Below are positions 54,482 to 63,013 of a DNA stretch of 64,000 nt, one piece after another. The DNA is from Geoalkalibacter halelectricus. Lineage in GTDB: Bacteria > Desulfobacterota > Desulfuromonadia > Desulfuromonadales > Geoalkalibacteraceae. Both the position numbers and the translations under genes were made by a program. Position 1 is the stretch's first letter; each line of letters opens with the position of its first letter. The stretch covers positions 2,357,001 through 2,421,000 of the forward strand of contig NZ_CP092109.1 of assembly GCF_025263685.1 (NCBI RefSeq), written 5' to 3'. Under the pieces are notes generated by a model that saw nothing but the letters and a program-made list of their open reading frames with translations, did no database searches and was not told where the DNA came from.

Positions 54482-55561
54482 TTAAAGATCTCGACTTTCC
54501 CCGCGATTGTTCTCCAACTCGGGCTTAACCATCTCAAACACCATCTCCGGCGTGATGGCCTTCATGCAGGAGTGGTGGTCGCATTCCTTCTGATAGCAGT
54601 TGATGCAGGGCAAATCGGCCTGAATGGCGCGTACGTTGTCGCCGGCGGGTTTGACGCGGCGTGGGTCGGTGGGGCCGCAAATAACGACGATGGGCCGCTC
54701 GGTGCAGGAAGCAAGATGGGTGGGGCCGGTGTCGTTGCCGATAATCACCTTGGCCTGTTCGAAAATCGGCACTAAATCGAAAATTTCCGTCTTCCCGCAA
54801 AGGTTAACGACCCAATCGCCGCAGGCGGCTTCAATCTCCGCGCAGTCCTTGATCTCATCCTTGCCCCCGACCAGAACGATCTTTTCCAGGGTCGCCTCAT
54901 GCAGTTTTCGGGCGAGGGCCACGTAGTTCTCGGTACCCCAGCGTTTAAGGTGGCCGGCGGCCTGGCAGCCGGGAATGAGGGCGGCGAAGCCCTGCGGGCT
55001 TAATCCATGCTGTTTGAGCATTTGCGCGGCGCGTTCCAGGTTTTCCTGTGGAATCTGGAGGACGGGCCGGGGAGTGCTGGTTTGAATGCCGCCGGCGGCC
55101 AGGGTCTGGCGAAACTGATCCAGGGCGGCGACCTCGATGGGTTTGCTTTTCCAGGGCGGGGAGAGATGGTAGGGGAAGCTTCGCCGGTTGCCCATGAGAA
55201 TCGGGCGCACGGGGCTAAGAATACGCAGGGCGCTGATCAGAAAGCGACTGCGGTCGTTGCTCTGGAGATCGATGACCAGATCGTACTTGTTGCGCCGCAC
55301 GTTCTTAAGCCAGCGCCAAACACCCTTCCAGCCCTTGTCCTGGCCGCGCAGATCAATCACCAGCAGGTTGTTGACGCGCGTGTCCTGGCGAAAGAGGCGG
55401 TCCCAGGGGGGCAGGATGTTGAGGTCGATGGTTGCGTTGGGGAAGGCCTGGCGCAGATCTTCGAGGATTGCGGTGGAGATGATCACATCGCCCAGGGCGC
55501 TCCACTTGACGAGCAGGATGCGACGGATGTCGGCGCGGCCGTGCAGTTGAATATTATGCAT
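54482..55561 (-). CDS. Glycosyltransferase family 9 (heptosyltransferase-like)
   Basis: The 359-residue GT9 protein is likely an LPS core heptosyltransferase using ADP-heptose. It has the N-terminal ILLVKWSALGDVIISTAILEDLRQAFPNA, DLVIDLQSNDRSRFL, ALIPGCQAAGHLKRWGTENYVALARKL and the donor site IIGNDTGPTHLASCTERPIVVICGPTDP. The C-terminal Cys cluster CINCYQKECDHHSCM resembles that of other delta-proteobacterial GT9 proteins. The heptose genes gmhA, hldE and gmhB are encoded nearby on the opposite strand. Which heptose position it fills is unknown. Confidence 0.88.
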   Translation of the reverse strand: MHNIQLHGRADIRRILLVKWSALGDVIISTAILEDLRQAFPNATIDLNILPPWDRLFRQDTRVNNLLVIDLRGQDKGWKGVWRWLKNVRRNKYDLVIDLQSNDRSRFLISALRILSPVRPILMGNRRSFPYHLSPPWKSKPIEVAALDQFRQTLAAGGIQTSTPRPVLQIPQENLERAAQMLKQHGLSPQGFAALIPGCQAAGHLKRWGTENYVALARKLHEATLEKIVLVGGKDEIKDCAEIEAACGDWVVNLCGKTEIFDLVPIFEQAKVIIGNDTGPTHLASCTERPIVVICGPTDPRRVKPAGDNVRAIQADLPCINCYQKECDHHSCMKAITPEMVFEMVKPELENNRGESRDL

Positions 55562-55583
55562 GGGTTGCTTTTCCTGTGGTAAT

Positions 55584-55599
55584 CGGCTAGAAATAGCCG
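55584..55599. promoter_or_regulatory. Small GNRA-loop hairpin in the GT9/gmd divergent region
   Basis: CGGCTA-GAAA-TAGCCG is a perfect 6-bp stem with a GAAA tetraloop, 23 bp upstream of the GT9 start. The 142-bp divergent region also has TTGAAA (55623-55628) with GTTAAT 18 bp later as a weak candidate gmd promoter. Confidence 0.3.
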
Positions 55600-55703
55600 T
55601 TCGGCTTTCTGATTGAATTCCCTTGAAAAATCGAGCGGTATCATAAGTTAATGGGCTTTTCCGGTCAACTTTTCCCGCACCCTGTCTTTACCAGGAGCGT
55701 CTC

Positions 55704-56825
55704 ATGTCGCAAAAAATCGCCCTGATCACCGGCGTCACCGGCCAGGACGGCGCCTATCTCGCCGAATTTCTGCTGAAAAAGGGCTACATCGTGCATGGCG
55801 TCAAGCGTCGTGCGTCGCTGTTTAATACTGACCGCATCGACCATCTCTATCAAGATCCCCATGTGGAGAATCGCAACTTCATCCTCCACTATGGCGATCT
55901 CACCGATTCGACCAACCTTATCCGCATCATTCAGCAGGTGCAGCCGGACGAAATCTACAATCTCGCCGCCCAGTCCCACGTGGCCGTGTCTTTTGAAACA
56001 CCGGAATACACCGCCAATGCCGATGCCGTGGGAACCCTGCGCATTCTCGAGGCAATCCGCATCCTCGGATTGGAGAAAAAGACCCGCTTCTACCAGGCGT
56101 CGACCAGCGAGCTTTATGGCTTGGTTCAGGAAGTGCCGCAGAAGGAGACCACGCCTTTTTATCCGCGCTCGCCCTATGCCGTGGCCAAGCTCTATGCCTA
56201 CTGGATTACGGTCAACTACCGCGAGGCCTACGGCATGTTCGCCTGCAACGGCATTCTCTTCAACCACGAATCGCCCATTCGCGGCGAGACCTTCGTCACG
56301 CGCAAGATCACCCGCGCCATGGCGCGGATTGCCCTTGGATTGCAAGACTGTCTTTTTCTCGGCAATATGAATGCCCTGCGCGATTGGGGCCATGCCCGCG
56401 ATTACGTCGAGGCGCAGTGGCTCATGTTGCAGCAGGAGGAGCCGGAGGATTTCGTCATCGCGACGGGGGTGCAGGTGTCGGTGCGTGATTTCGTCGATGC
56501 CGCCGCGGCGGAGTTGGGCATCAAGCTGCGTTGGGAAGGAGAGGGCGTCGAGGAGGTCGGCGTGGTCGCGTCCGTGAAGGATGGCGATAGCGTGAATGTT
56601 TCCCCCGGGCAGACCATTGTTCGGGTTGATCCGCGCTATTTCCGGCCCACGGAGGTCGAAACCCTGCTCGGCGATCCGAGCAAGGCCAGGGAAAAGCTGG
56701 GCTGGACGGCCACCACGTCCTTGCAGGAACTGGTGAGCGAGATGGTACGCTGCGACCTGGAAGATGCCCAGCGCGATGAGCTGTGCCGTACTCATGGGTA
56801 CAGCACCTTTGATTTTCACGAGTAA
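55704..56825 (+). CDS. gmd: GDP-mannose 4,6-dehydratase
   Basis: Gmd converts GDP-D-mannose to GDP-4-keto-6-deoxymannose, the first step to GDP-L-fucose. The 373-residue SDR enzyme has the NAD(P) site [39 protein letters not shown], the catalytic YxxxK region [16 protein letters not shown] and [29 protein letters not shown]-type sequence appears as [14 protein letters not shown]. It is followed 8 bp later by the repeat element that separates it from fcl. Confidence 0.97.
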   Translation: MSQKIALITGVTGQDGAYLAEFLLKKGYIVHGVKRRASLFNTDRIDHLYQDPHVENRNFILHYGDLTDSTNLIRIIQQVQPDEIYNLAAQSHVAVSFETPEYTANADAVGTLRILEAIRILGLEKKTRFYQASTSELYGLVQEVPQKETTPFYPRSPYAVAKLYAYWITVNYREAYGMFACNGILFNHESPIRGETFVTRKITRAMARIALGLQDCLFLGNMNALRDWGHARDYVEAQWLMLQQEEPEDFVIATGVQVSVRDFVDAAAAELGIKLRWEGEGVEEVGVVASVKDGDSVNVSPGQTIVRVDPRYFRPTEVETLLGDPSKAREKLGWTATTSLQELVSEMVRCDLEDAQRDELCRTHGYSTFDFHE

Positions 56826-56832
56826 AAAAATC

Positions 56833-56867
56833 TTAACAGGGATAGGCAGGATATACAGGATAAAATC
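56833..56867 (+). repeat. Left terminal block (3x9 bp) of the GxxExxY element
   Basis: Beginning with TTAA, the block reads ACAGGGATA-GGCAGGATA-TACAGGATA followed by AAATC. It is nearly the inverse complement of the block at 57308-57343. Confidence 0.88.
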
Positions 56868-56898
56868 TTATATTGGTTTTTATGAAAATGGGGGGAAG

Positions 56899-57282
56899 AT
56901 GGAAAATGAGCAGATTACGGAAAAGGTTCTTGGTGCGTGCTTTGAGGTGATGAACGAGCTTGGGGCTGGGTTTCTAGAATCGGTATACGAAAAATCCTTA
57001 CTGATTGCACTTCGCGACAGAGGGTTGTGTGCGAAATCTCAATGGCCCATCCCCGTGTGTTTTCGTAAGGAGCCGGTTGGGGAATTTTTTGCCGATATTT
57101 TGGTCGAGAACAAGATTATTGTGGAGTTGAAAGCTGTAAAAAATCTAGCACCTGAACATCTCGCACAGGTGATCAATTACCTGAAGGCCACCGGTTTACA
57201 AACCGCCCTGCTGGTCAACTTCGGCAATGCAAAGCTGGAGTACCGGCGATTAAACAACAGGGTCGAAAGAATTTTCTGCTGA
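56899..57282 (+). CDS. GxxExxY protein, PD-(D/E)XK nuclease-like
   Basis: The 127-residue protein contains the family-defining GFLESVY (residues 24-30). A nuclease-like core follows, with Asp66 in FFADILVENK and Glu76-x-Lys78 in IIVELKAVKNL, the PD-(D/E)XK pattern. EHLAQVINYLKATGLQTALLVNFG comes next. The start ATG is preceded by GGGGGGAAG. The family is widespread and its function unknown. Lying between inverted repeat blocks, it may act on those DNA ends; this is a hypothesis. Confidence 0.85.
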   Translation: MENEQITEKVLGACFEVMNELGAGFLESVYEKSLLIALRDRGLCAKSQWPIPVCFRKEPVGEFFADILVENKIIVELKAVKNLAPEHLAQVINYLKATGLQTALLVNFGNAKLEYRRLNNRVERIFC

Positions 57283-57307
57283 TTTTCCATGAATCTCAGG
57301 TTTGTTC

Positions 57308-57343
57308 GATTTTTATCCTGTAAATCCTGCATATCCCTGTTAA
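57308..57343 (-). repeat. Right terminal block (3x9 bp) of the GxxExxY element
   Basis: On the minus strand it reads TTAACAGGGATA-TGCAGGATT-TACAGGATA-AAAATC, the inverse of the left block with two substitutions and one extra A. Confidence 0.88.
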
Positions 57344-57353
57344 AAGGGTTTTT

Positions 57354-58301
57354 ATGAACAAACACGCCAAAATATTTGTCGCCGGACACCGCGGCCTGGT
57401 CGGTTCGGCCATCGTGCGCCGCCTTCAGGCAGCCGGCTATGACAACCTGGTGCTGCGCACCCGCGCCGAACTCGATCTGTGCGAACAGGCGGCGGTGCGT
57501 GACTTTTTCGCCGAGGAAAAGCCAGAATATGTCTTTCTCGCCGCCGCCAAGGTGGGCGGCATCGTCGCCAACAACACCTGGCCAGCCGAATTCATCTACG
57601 AAAATCTGGCCATTCAGACCAACGTCATTCACGCCGCCTGGCAGCAGGGCGTCAAGCGCCTGCTGTTTCTCGGTTCCTCCTGCATTTACCCCAAATTCGC
57701 GCCCCAGCCCATGCGCGAGGAACATCTACTCACCGGAGAACTGGAACCGACCAACGAGCCCTACGCCGTGGCCAAGATCGCCGGCATCAAGATGTGCCAG
57801 TCTTACAATCGGCAGTACGGCACGCATTTTCTCTCGGTCATGCCGACCAATCTTTACGGCCCTAACGATAATTTTGACCTGACCAGTTCCCATGTGATTC
57901 CGGCGCTGCTGCGCAAGGTGCACGAGGCGAAAATTACGAATGCGTCGACCGTGGAAATCTGGGGCACCGGAATGCCGCGCCGGGAATTTCTCCATGTTGA
58001 CGACATGGCCGATGCCTGCCTGTTCGTCATGGAAGCACCCGAGGAGCGCCTCGCCGCCCAGGCCGCGCCGTTCTGGAATGTCGGCACGGGCACTGATGTG
58101 ACCATCGCCGAACTCGCGCGCACCATCTGCGAGGTGGTGGAGTTTTCAGGGGAGTTGGTTTTCAACACGGAAAAACCCGACGGCGCGCCGCGCAAACTGC
58201 TGGATGTCAGCCGCTTGAATGCCTTGGGTTGGACGGCGAAGATCGCTTTACGCAAGGGCCTCGCCGATACCTATGCCTGGTTCCTGCAACAGACTAAGTG
58301 A
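57354..58301 (+). CDS. fcl: GDP-L-fucose synthase
   Basis: Fcl epimerises and reduces GDP-4-keto-6-deoxymannose to GDP-L-fucose. The 315-residue SDR enzyme has the NADP site [34 protein letters not shown], the catalytic serine/cysteine region [18 protein letters not shown], and the YxxxK motif [43 protein letters not shown] follows. With gmd it supplies the donor for the GT10-like transferase at 53344. Confidence 0.97.
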   Translation: MNKHAKIFVAGHRGLVGSAIVRRLQAAGYDNLVLRTRAELDLCEQAAVRDFFAEEKPEYVFLAAAKVGGIVANNTWPAEFIYENLAIQTNVIHAAWQQGVKRLLFLGSSCIYPKFAPQPMREEHLLTGELEPTNEPYAVAKIAGIKMCQSYNRQYGTHFLSVMPTNLYGPNDNFDLTSSHVIPALLRKVHEAKITNASTVEIWGTGMPRREFLHVDDMADACLFVMEAPEERLAAQAAPFWNVGTGTDVTIAELARTICEVVEFSGELVFNTEKPDGAPRKLLDVSRLNALGWTAKIALRKGLADTYAWFLQQTK

Positions 58302-58311
58302 GGTTGCGCCT

Positions 58312-58893
58312 ATGAAAGACCAGATCGACGCGCACTTTGAGGAGCACGCCCGCGCCCTGGACAAGACGCGCCGGGAATTGGCGCCGGTCATCGCCCAGGC
58401 CGCCGAAATGCTGGCGGCCGCTTTGCTCGCCGACCACAAGGTGCTGATCCTGGGCAACGGCGGTTCAGCAGCCGATGCCCAGCATTTCGCCGCCGAACTG
58501 GTGGGGCGCTTTCTGCGTGAGCGCCGTGCGCTTCCCGCCATCGCCCTGACCACGGATACTTCCCTGTTGACCGCGGTCGCCAATGATTTCGGCTTCGATC
58601 AGGTGTTCAAGCGTCAGGTAGAGGCCCTCGCCCGGCCGGGAGATGTGGTCATCGGGATTTCCACCAGCGGCAACTCGCCCAATGTGTTTCTGGCCCTGCA
58701 AGCAGCCCGACAACAGGGCTGTAAAACCCTCGGCCTGCTCGGTCGCGACGGCGGCAGCATTGCGCCTCTGGTCGATGTCAACCTGACCGTGCCCGCGCAG
58801 GCGACGCCGCACATCCAGGAAGCGCACATCACCATCATTCATCTGCTCTGCGACCTAGTGGAGCAGCGCATTCTCGCCGAGAGCCAAAAATGA
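58312..58893 (+). CDS. gmhA: Sedoheptulose-7-phosphate isomerase
   Basis: GmhA converts sedoheptulose 7-phosphate to D-glycero-D-manno-heptose 7-phosphate, the first step to ADP-heptose. The 193-residue SIS-domain protein shows KVLILGNGGSAADAQHFAAELVGRF, PAIALTTDTSLLTAVANDFGFDQVFKRQVEA, GDVVIGISTSGNSPNVFLAL and the active-site His region ATPHIQEAHITIIHLLCDLVE. I take the ATG at 58312, since upstream codons run into fcl. The stop overlaps the next gene by 4 nt. Confidence 0.95.
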   Translation: MKDQIDAHFEEHARALDKTRRELAPVIAQAAEMLAAALLADHKVLILGNGGSAADAQHFAAELVGRFLRERRALPAIALTTDTSLLTAVANDFGFDQVFKRQVEALARPGDVVIGISTSGNSPNVFLALQAARQQGCKTLGLLGRDGGSIAPLVDVNLTVPAQATPHIQEAHITIIHLLCDLVEQRILAESQK

Positions 58894-59849
58894 GCCACAA
58901 ATACCGCCCCATCGACCTGGCGGCCGTCAAGACCTACTCCATCAAGACCCGCGACAACAAGGTCAATGTCCAGGATCACTTTGCCGCCGCTCCCCGGGCG
59001 GGCCTGTCCCTGGCGGAATTCTTCGCCGGTCTGCCGCGGCTGCTGGGTGCCGACAACTTGCGTGGGGTGGTGGACGCGGTCGTGGCCGCGCGCCGCAATG
59101 GGCGACCCGTGGTGCTGGCCCTGGGCGGGCATGTGATCAAATGCGGCCTGCAGCCGGTCCTGAAAAAGCTCATTGAGGCCGAGGTCATCACGGCCGTGGT
59201 GATGAACGGCTCGGCCGCCATTCACGACTTCGAGGTATCCCTGGTCGGCGCGACCTCCGAGGACGTTGGTGCGGTTCTGCATTCCGGCGATTTTGGTTTT
59301 TCCGAGGAAACCGGCGGCGGCATGAACAGCGCCCTGCAAGAGGGACTGGCCGCGAACCTTGGCTACGGCGAGGCCATCGGTCGCCGCATTCTCGAGCAGC
59401 GGCATCCGTTTGCCGACTTCAGCCTGCTGGCCGCCTGCGTTGAGAAAGGGATTCCCGCGACGGTGCATGTCGCCCTGGGCACCGACATCATCCATCAGCA
59501 CCCCAGCGCCGACGGCGCCGTGGCCGGTGAGATGACCTTTCGCGATTTTCGCCTGCTCACCGCCATCGTCGCGGATCTGAGCGGCGGAGTGTGGCTCAAT
59601 GTGGGATCGGCGGTGCTACTGCCCGAGGTCTTTCTTAAGGCGCTGTCCATCGCCCAGAACCTGGGCCATCATGTCGATGGATTTACCACCGCCAATTTCG
59701 ACATGATCCAGCATTACCGGCCTTTGACCAACGTGGTGAAACGTCCGACCTCGGGCCATGGCCGTGGCTATACGCTAACCGGTCATCACGAGATCAACAT
59801 ACCCCTGCTGGCGGCGGCCGTTCTGGACCAACTGCAGGATCGGGGGTGA
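58890..59849 (+). CDS. Deoxyhypusine-synthase-like protein of unknown function
   Basis: The 319-residue protein has a Rossmann-like core. [56 protein letters not shown] recalls the deoxyhypusine synthase fold in a bacterial side branch (about residues 70-125). [39 protein letters not shown] and [21 protein letters not shown] follow. Bacteria lack hypusine, so the substrate must differ. It is translationally coupled to gmhA (ATGA) and lies 7 bp before hldE, which suggests a link to heptose or LPS metabolism. I do not recognise an assigned function. Confidence 0.7.
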   Translation: MSHKYRPIDLAAVKTYSIKTRDNKVNVQDHFAAAPRAGLSLAEFFAGLPRLLGADNLRGVVDAVVAARRNGRPVVLALGGHVIKCGLQPVLKKLIEAEVITAVVMNGSAAIHDFEVSLVGATSEDVGAVLHSGDFGFSEETGGGMNSALQEGLAANLGYGEAIGRRILEQRHPFADFSLLAACVEKGIPATVHVALGTDIIHQHPSADGAVAGEMTFRDFRLLTAIVADLSGGVWLNVGSAVLLPEVFLKALSIAQNLGHHVDGFTTANFDMIQHYRPLTNVVKRPTSGHGRGYTLTGHHEINIPLLAAAVLDQLQDRG

Positions 59850-59856
59850 GGGATCC

Positions 59857-61329
59857 ATGGATCGCATTGCAATAGAATCCTTTCTCGCGCGTCTGCGTGG
59901 CCTTAAAGCCCTGGTGGTCGGCGATCTGATGCTCGACGAGTATGTGTGGGGCCGCACGGAGCGCATCTCCCCCGAGGCGCCCGTGCAGGTGGTGGATGTG
60001 GTGCGTCAGGATTTGCGCCTGGGCGGGGCCGGCAACGTGGTCAACAACCTGGTGGCCCTGGGTTGCAGCATCGAGGTCGCCGGCGCCCTGGGCGATGACG
60101 CCGATGGGCGCAGCCTACGTGCCATGCTGGAGGCGGCGGGCATCGGCATTGACGGGCTGGTGTTCGCGCCGGGGCGCACCACCAGCCGCAAGACCCGCAT
60201 CCTCGCCAGCAACCAGCAGATGCTGCGCATCGACCGGGAGAGCAAGGATTTCATCGGTGCGGATTTGGAAACGCAGTTGGCCGAGCGCATCCGCGCCCTG
60301 GCCGACGGCTGCCAGGTCATTCTGGTGTCCGATTACCTAAAGGGCGTGTTGACCGAGGGTTTGTTGCGGGAGGTTTTCGCCATCGGACGGGCAGCCGGCA
60401 TCCCCGTCGTCGTCGATCCCAAGGGCAGCGATTATCGCAAGTATCTCGGCGCGACCCTGCTCACGCCCAATCGCAAGGAGGCGCAGACCGCCTCCGGCAT
60501 CGCCATCACCGACGAGGCCAGCCTGTGCCGGGCGGGCCGGGCTCTGCGCGATACCCTGCGCCTTGAGGCGCTGGTGCTGACCCGCAGCGAGGAAGGCATG
60601 AGCCTGTTTCTTGCCGATGGTCGCGAGGTGCATCTGCCCACCGAGGCGCGCGAGGTCTTCGATGTCTCCGGTGCGGGCGATACAGTTCTGGCTTTGCTAG
60701 GCATCGGCCTGGGCGCCGGGCTTTCGGTGGAGCTGGCCGCAAAGGTGGCTAACCTCGCGGCGGGCATCGTGGTTGCTAAGGTGGGCACCTCCACCGTTTC
60801 GCCGGACGAGATTCTGGACGTGGCGGGTCGCCGGCACGCCGACACCGACCTGAAAATCAAGGGCCGCGACCTCCTTGGCCGAGTGCTGGAGCGCGAGCGC
60901 GAACGCGGCAAGCGCATCGTCTTCACCAACGGCTGTTTCGACCTGCTTCACGTGGGGCACGTCAAGTACCTGCAAAAAGCGCGCAATCTTGGCGATCTCT
61001 TGGTGTTGGGGCTTAACTCGGACGCCTCCATCCGCCGCCTCAAGGGCCCCAAGCGGCCGCTCATCGGCGAGGAGGAGCGTGCCCATCTCATGGCGGCCCT
61101 CAAGTGTATCGATTACGTGGTCATTTTCGATGAAGACACACCCCTGGAACTGATCAGTGCGCTGCGCCCGCACATCCTGGTCAAGGGCGGGGATTATGCA
61201 CCCGAGGGCGTGGTCGGCAAGGAACTGGTGGAAAGCCACGGCGGACGGGTCGAAATCATCCCCTTCGTGGACGGCAAGTCCACCACCAACGTTATCGAGC
61301 GGATTCTTGAGCGCTATCGGGATGAGTGA
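59857..61329 (+). CDS. hldE: Bifunctional heptose-7-phosphate kinase / heptose-1-phosphate adenylyltransferase
   Basis: HldE phosphorylates heptose 7-phosphate at C1 and later adds AMP to give ADP-heptose. Residues about 1-330 are a ribokinase-fold kinase ([43 protein letters not shown]-type sequence, [20 protein letters not shown]). Residues about 345-490 are a cytidylyltransferase-like domain with [21 protein letters not shown]. At 490 residues both domains are complete, so this is the fused enterobacterial type. It lies between the DHS-like gene and gmhB. Confidence 0.96.
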   Translation: MDRIAIESFLARLRGLKALVVGDLMLDEYVWGRTERISPEAPVQVVDVVRQDLRLGGAGNVVNNLVALGCSIEVAGALGDDADGRSLRAMLEAAGIGIDGLVFAPGRTTSRKTRILASNQQMLRIDRESKDFIGADLETQLAERIRALADGCQVILVSDYLKGVLTEGLLREVFAIGRAAGIPVVVDPKGSDYRKYLGATLLTPNRKEAQTASGIAITDEASLCRAGRALRDTLRLEALVLTRSEEGMSLFLADGREVHLPTEAREVFDVSGAGDTVLALLGIGLGAGLSVELAAKVANLAAGIVVAKVGTSTVSPDEILDVAGRRHADTDLKIKGRDLLGRVLERERERGKRIVFTNGCFDLLHVGHVKYLQKARNLGDLLVLGLNSDASIRRLKGPKRPLIGEEERAHLMAALKCIDYVVIFDEDTPLELISALRPHILVKGGDYAPEGVVGKELVESHGGRVEIIPFVDGKSTTNVIERILERYRDE

Positions 61330-61348
61330 GGGCGAAAAGGAACCAAAA

Positions 61349-61918
61349 ATGCGTCGGGCGGTGTTCCTCGATCGCGACGGGACGATTAATGTGGAGAAGG
61401 ATTACCTTTTTCGTTCCGAGGACTTTGAGTTCATCCCCGGCGCGCCCGCGGCCATCGCGCGGCTCAACCGGGCCGGCTTTCTGGTCGTGGTCGTGACCAA
61501 TCAGTCGGGGGTGGCGCGCGGCTTTTTCGACAGCGAGGACGTTCGGCGCCTCCATGAGCATCTGCAGTCTGAACTTGCCGCCCAGGGCGCCGCCGTCGAC
61601 GCTTTCTACCTCTGTCCGCACCATCCCGAACAGGGACTTGGCCCCTACAAGATCGACTGCGATTGCCGCAAGGGGCATCCCGGCATGCTGTTGCAGGCGG
61701 CGGCGGAACACGGCATCGACCTGGAACAGTCCTTCATGGTCGGCGACAAGATGGCGGATGTGCAGGCCGGTCGCCGCGCCGGTTGCAGGCCCTTGCTGGT
61801 TCTGACCGGCTACGGAACCGAGGACGCGAAAAAGTTGCAGCCCGGGGAGGCCGTGGTCGTCGCGGATCTTGCCGCGGCAGTGGACTACATTTTACAAGCT
61901 GAGGTAGACAAGGCATGA
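61349..61918 (+). CDS. gmhB: D-glycero-beta-D-manno-heptose 1,7-bisphosphate 7-phosphatase
   Basis: GmhB removes the 7-phosphate between the two HldE reactions. The 189-residue HAD phosphatase has [29 protein letters not shown] (nucleophile DxD), [15 protein letters not shown], the structural zinc cluster [26 protein letters not shown] and [18 protein letters not shown]. The ATG at 61349 has AAGGA 7 nt upstream; an in-frame ATG at 61322 overlapping hldE is possible. An hldD epimerase is not seen in the window. Confidence 0.94.
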   Translation: MRRAVFLDRDGTINVEKDYLFRSEDFEFIPGAPAAIARLNRAGFLVVVVTNQSGVARGFFDSEDVRRLHEHLQSELAAQGAAVDAFYLCPHHPEQGLGPYKIDCDCRKGHPGMLLQAAAEHGIDLEQSFMVGDKMADVQAGRRAGCRPLLVLTGYGTEDAKKLQPGEAVVVADLAAAVDYILQAEVDKA

Positions 61919-62943
61919 AAGCAACAACAGATAAAATTCTCGTCACCGGCGCCGCCGGTTTCATCGGCTATCACCTGTGCGAACGGCTCCTCGGTGAAGG
62001 GCATGAGGTGGTCGGTCTGGACAACCTCAATGATTATTACGATATCTCGCTCAAGCAGGCACGTTTGGCGCGGCTCGAAGGGCGGGGCGGCTTTCGCTTC
62101 GTGCGTCTTGATCTGGCCGATCGCGCTGGGATGGCGGAACTGTTCGGTCGCGAGGGTTTCACCCGCGTGGTCAATCTCGCGGCCCAGGCCGGGGTGCGCT
62201 ATTCCCTGACCAACCCCCACGCCTACATCGACAGCAACCTGGTGGGCTTTATCAACATTCTCGAGGGCTGCCGCCACAGCGGTGTGGAGCATCTGGTCTA
62301 CGCCTCGTCGAGTTCGGTTTACGGCGCCAACACGCGCATGCCCTTTTCCATCCACGACAACGTCGATCATCCCGTGTCGCTCTACGCTGCGAGCAAGAAA
62401 GCCAACGAACTCATGGCCCACACCTACAGCCATCTCTACGGCCTGCCGACCACGGGGCTGCGCTTCTTCACCGTTTACGGCCCCTGGGGACGGCCGGATA
62501 TGGCGTTGTTTCTGTTTACCCGCGCAATTCTCGCCGGGCGGCCCATCGACGTCTACAACCATGGGCGCATGCAGCGCGACTTCACCTACATCGACGACAT
62601 CATCGAAGGGGTGACCCGGGTGACGTTTCGCACCGCGACGGCCAATGTTGACTGGCGTGGTGATGCACCCGATCCCGGCACCAGCGCGGCGCCCTACCGG
62701 CTCTACAACATCGGCAACAATAATCCGGTTGAGCTGCTGGACATGATCGGTATCCTCGAAAAAGAGCTGGGCCAAGAGGCACAGAAGAACCTCATGCCCC
62801 TGCAACCGGGCGATGTGCCCGCAACCTATGCCGATGTCGATGACTTAATGCGCGATACCGGATTTCGTCCGGCAACGCCGCTTGAGGAGGGAATTCGGAA
62901 ATTCGTCGCCTGGTATCGGGAGTATTATCAGATCACCCAATGA
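61915..62943 (+). CDS. UDP-glucuronate 4-epimerase-type NAD-dependent epimerase
   Basis: This extended SDR epimerase would convert UDP-glucuronate to UDP-galacturonate. The 342-residue protein shows [73 protein letters not shown], the catalytic [20 protein letters not shown] and [23 protein letters not shown]. The DYYD and PWGRPDMA stretches are characteristic of this subfamily. The ATG overlaps the gmhB stop. It may supply galacturonate for LPS core or polysaccharide. A terminator follows. Confidence 0.9.
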   Translation: MKATTDKILVTGAAGFIGYHLCERLLGEGHEVVGLDNLNDYYDISLKQARLARLEGRGGFRFVRLDLADRAGMAELFGREGFTRVVNLAAQAGVRYSLTNPHAYIDSNLVGFINILEGCRHSGVEHLVYASSSSVYGANTRMPFSIHDNVDHPVSLYAASKKANELMAHTYSHLYGLPTTGLRFFTVYGPWGRPDMALFLFTRAILAGRPIDVYNHGRMQRDFTYIDDIIEGVTRVTFRTATANVDWRGDAPDPGTSAAPYRLYNIGNNNPVELLDMIGILEKELGQEAQKNLMPLQPGDVPATYADVDDLMRDTGFRPATPLEEGIRKFVAWYREYYQITQ

Positions 62944-62976
62944 ATTTAATTCGGGCAAAAACCGCCTCAAAAGATC

Positions 62977-63013
62977 AAGGGCCGGCATCCATCAGGATGA
63001 CCGGCCCTTTTTT
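62977..63013 (+). terminator. Intrinsic terminator ending the LPS cluster
   Basis: Stem arms AAGGGCCGGCATCC (62977-62990) and GGATGACCGGCCCTT (62995-63009; one bulged A) enclose ATCA and run into six T residues. It lies between convergent genes and may also act on thrC transcripts. Confidence 0.9.

Larger units (their letters stand above)
56833..57343 (+). mobile_element. 511-bp putative mobile element with terminal 9-mer arrays and a GxxExxY gene
   Basis: The element begins and ends with TTAA and is bounded by inverted blocks of three 9-bp repeats (56833-56867 and 57308-57343). It holds a single gene (56899-57282). It lies precisely in the junction between gmd and fcl, 7 bp after the gmd stop and 10 bp before the fcl ATG, genes that are otherwise expected to be adjacent. 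The same ends without the gene occur at 54385-54466. No transposase is present; the mobility is inferred from structure and position. Confidence 0.6.

Noticed and set aside
61915-62943. ADP-heptose 6-epimerase (hldD) assignment for the epimerase after gmhB
   Set aside because: The context is tempting, but LDNLNDYYD and the PWGRPDMA stretch fit UDP-glucuronate 4-epimerase and not HldD.
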